A DNA stretch of 64,000 bases, taken from assembly GCA_963070105.1 (NCBI GenBank), contig OY718803.1, positions 9,219,823 to 9,283,822 of the forward strand. Reading direction: 5' to 3'. Position 1 is the stretch's first letter. Every line of letters begins with the position of its first letter. The notes below the pieces were generated by a model that had not been told where the DNA came from, did no database searches, and saw only the letters and a program-made list of their open reading frames with translations. Below are positions 62,551-64,000 of this stretch, piece after piece. A program made the translations under genes and the position numbers. The stretch comes from Litomosoides sigmodontis. Lineage: Eukaryota > Nematoda > Chromadorea > Rhabditida > Onchocercidae.

Positions 62551-64000
62551 GTAAGCTAAGGACATTATCTCATTTATTTGGTAGCCAGGATTAGGAAAGA
62601 AAAACTTTACTCGTTAAACCGTTTTTGCGTCATTCAGAGCTCAACAAATAGTACCGTTAAAGGCAGTAGAAAATTTATAGTGATTTTGAAAGGAAAAAAT
62701 ATATTTGCAATTAAATGTGAATACGAGTGAACTAGTACTCACTTTAAGGACCAAATAAAATTTCATTCTGGAATATTTATGGAAGGGTATTTTTTTAATT
62801 TATACAGTATTTTCATGTTTCATTCAAGTTTCCAACACCGTACTTTAATTATTCCTTATCAGAGCTAATAGATGTTTGATTTTCTCTATACATTGATTTT
62901 AAAATGCTCATTTATTGTGAATTTTCTTATTTTGCTTGCTCCAACTCCCTTTTTATTATCTTTTTCGTTTTTCTATCTCCCGCTCTCCTCAGTAGTTATA
63001 GATATTGAAGCATTTCGTCGCATTCACGATCGTCCCATGATAGCTATTCTTTTTCCATGTACAGCATAATTTATGGTACACCTTCTGACTTGCTTACAGT
63101 GTGTTTAAAAAGCAACGTGGTTCTGGATCACTGTATAGCACTGCAAAAACTTGAAATGAAAAGATATATCAAAATCAGATTATACTCTCTCTCTCTCTCT
63201 GCTAATCAATGTTTTGATGTATTATGATTTTTAGGAAGAATTATGTACAGAAAGCAACGGATTATTTAAAATTATTGATGAATCGAAAAAGCTGACTTAA
63301 TGCCTTGATTTAATTTTTAAAAATTTTGCTAAAATTAGACGGAAATGGTGGTGTGCTTCGAAGTTAACTCTCTTGTAGACGGCACAAACCGAAGCAGAAT
63401 CGATGTAACTGTCATCTAATATCTGTGGACGCTATTACTGAGGGAAACAGGGAAAAGAATGGAAATTTTTGGGGAGCTATTTTTTTGGATTGAATTGAAA
63501 TTGCTTATCTCAAGATTTTTAATGGTTGATCACATATTATCACTCACTGCCTTTTTTCAATTTCATCATTTTTCTTCACATAATTTCAACTTATCAATTA
63601 TCTACAATGCTAACTATTGTATGGCTGCAGTACTGTCTATAGTCATCCTTGCATTATTTCTTTTTCCTTGTATAATTTATTTCAGTAACTTTCTAAACTT
63701 TTTACACGGAGATATTTCTATTTTAATTTTTCCAAATGTGCCGCTCTAGATGATGTGTATTTACTTGCTTGTTATTGCATTAATAAATGCTATCACCATA
63801 ACCATATTTCCATGCCGCCATCTCCTTGTGATTCCCCATCTCAGTTGTATTTCATGCATTCTTCACTGGTCAGTGTTTTCGATGGAACTTCATCATGCCA
63901 GCATGTATTGTGAACTGTTAGATTGCCTTCTTATTATGGCTAAAGTACGTTTGAATCACGTGAGTCTTGCTTTTTCTCCTTTCGTTTGATAAAATGTTCG
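62551..64000. other. Talin intron running off the window
   Basis: Begins with a GTAAGC donor after the last talin exon seen. It contains a CTCTCT run (63186-63200) and several non-homologous open frames. None encodes recognisable talin rod helices. Confidence 0.6.

Overview
The window is nuclear DNA from a nematode, most likely a filarial or other spirurid parasite (the genus is an inference). It is AT-rich. Genes are split into short exons by many introns, with TTTCAG/TTTTAG-type acceptors. Several start codons lie directly behind such an acceptor, as expected for spliced-leader trans-splicing. Every gene I could identify is an animal housekeeping or neuronal gene; I saw no bacterial operon, phage or transposase. 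Exon boundaries below were worked out by hand from homology and were accepted only where splice phase carries through the whole gene.

Layout. 51-3879 (+): trehalase, 5' end cut off by the window edge. 5490-7186 (-): exo-3 AP endonuclease. 7617-9577 (+): WAVE/SCAR actin regulator, divergent from exo-3. 10283-12047 (+): farnesyl diphosphate synthase. 12865-15825 (-): ERGIC-53-like cargo lectin. 17551-20356 (-): arginyltransferase ATE1, preceded on the same strand by mitoribosomal mL64/CRIF1 (20533-21946), probably as an operon. 22300-23135 (+): one or two unknown short membrane-protein genes, divergent from mL64. 23738-24069 (+): COX19. 27875-30753 (+): aromatic-L-amino-acid decarboxylase. 31140-32599 (-): ribosomal protein uL30/RPL7. 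35017-37046 (+): RAB11. 42657-48529 (+): an unrecognised cysteine-rich single-pass membrane protein with very long, repeat-filled introns. 56335 to beyond 62550 (+): the N-terminal part of talin, running off the right edge. The remainder is AT-rich intergenic DNA with microsatellites, plus a short 28S rRNA fragment near 34.28 kb.

How the genes relate. Most are independent. The stretch 20-24 kb has a mitochondrial theme (mL64 and COX19, with two unknown small proteins between them). mL64 and ATE1 look co-transcribed. WAVE, talin and RAB11 belong to cytoskeleton and membrane traffic, and ERGIC-53 to early secretion. Farnesyl diphosphate synthase supplies isoprenoids such as those used for protein prenylation.

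Most interesting observations: (1) ATE1 carries two homologous 64-bp exons of identical phase, which can only be used one at a time; (2) ATE1 also appears to have an intron of only 25 nt; (3) two probable GC-AG introns; (4) an orphan cysteine-rich membrane protein whose first intron holds a perfect 40-copy ATTCCT hexamer array and a long purine-only tract; (5) a near-perfect 31-bp hairpin in a WAVE intron whose core recurs at 26.84 kb; (6) a fragment of 28S rDNA.
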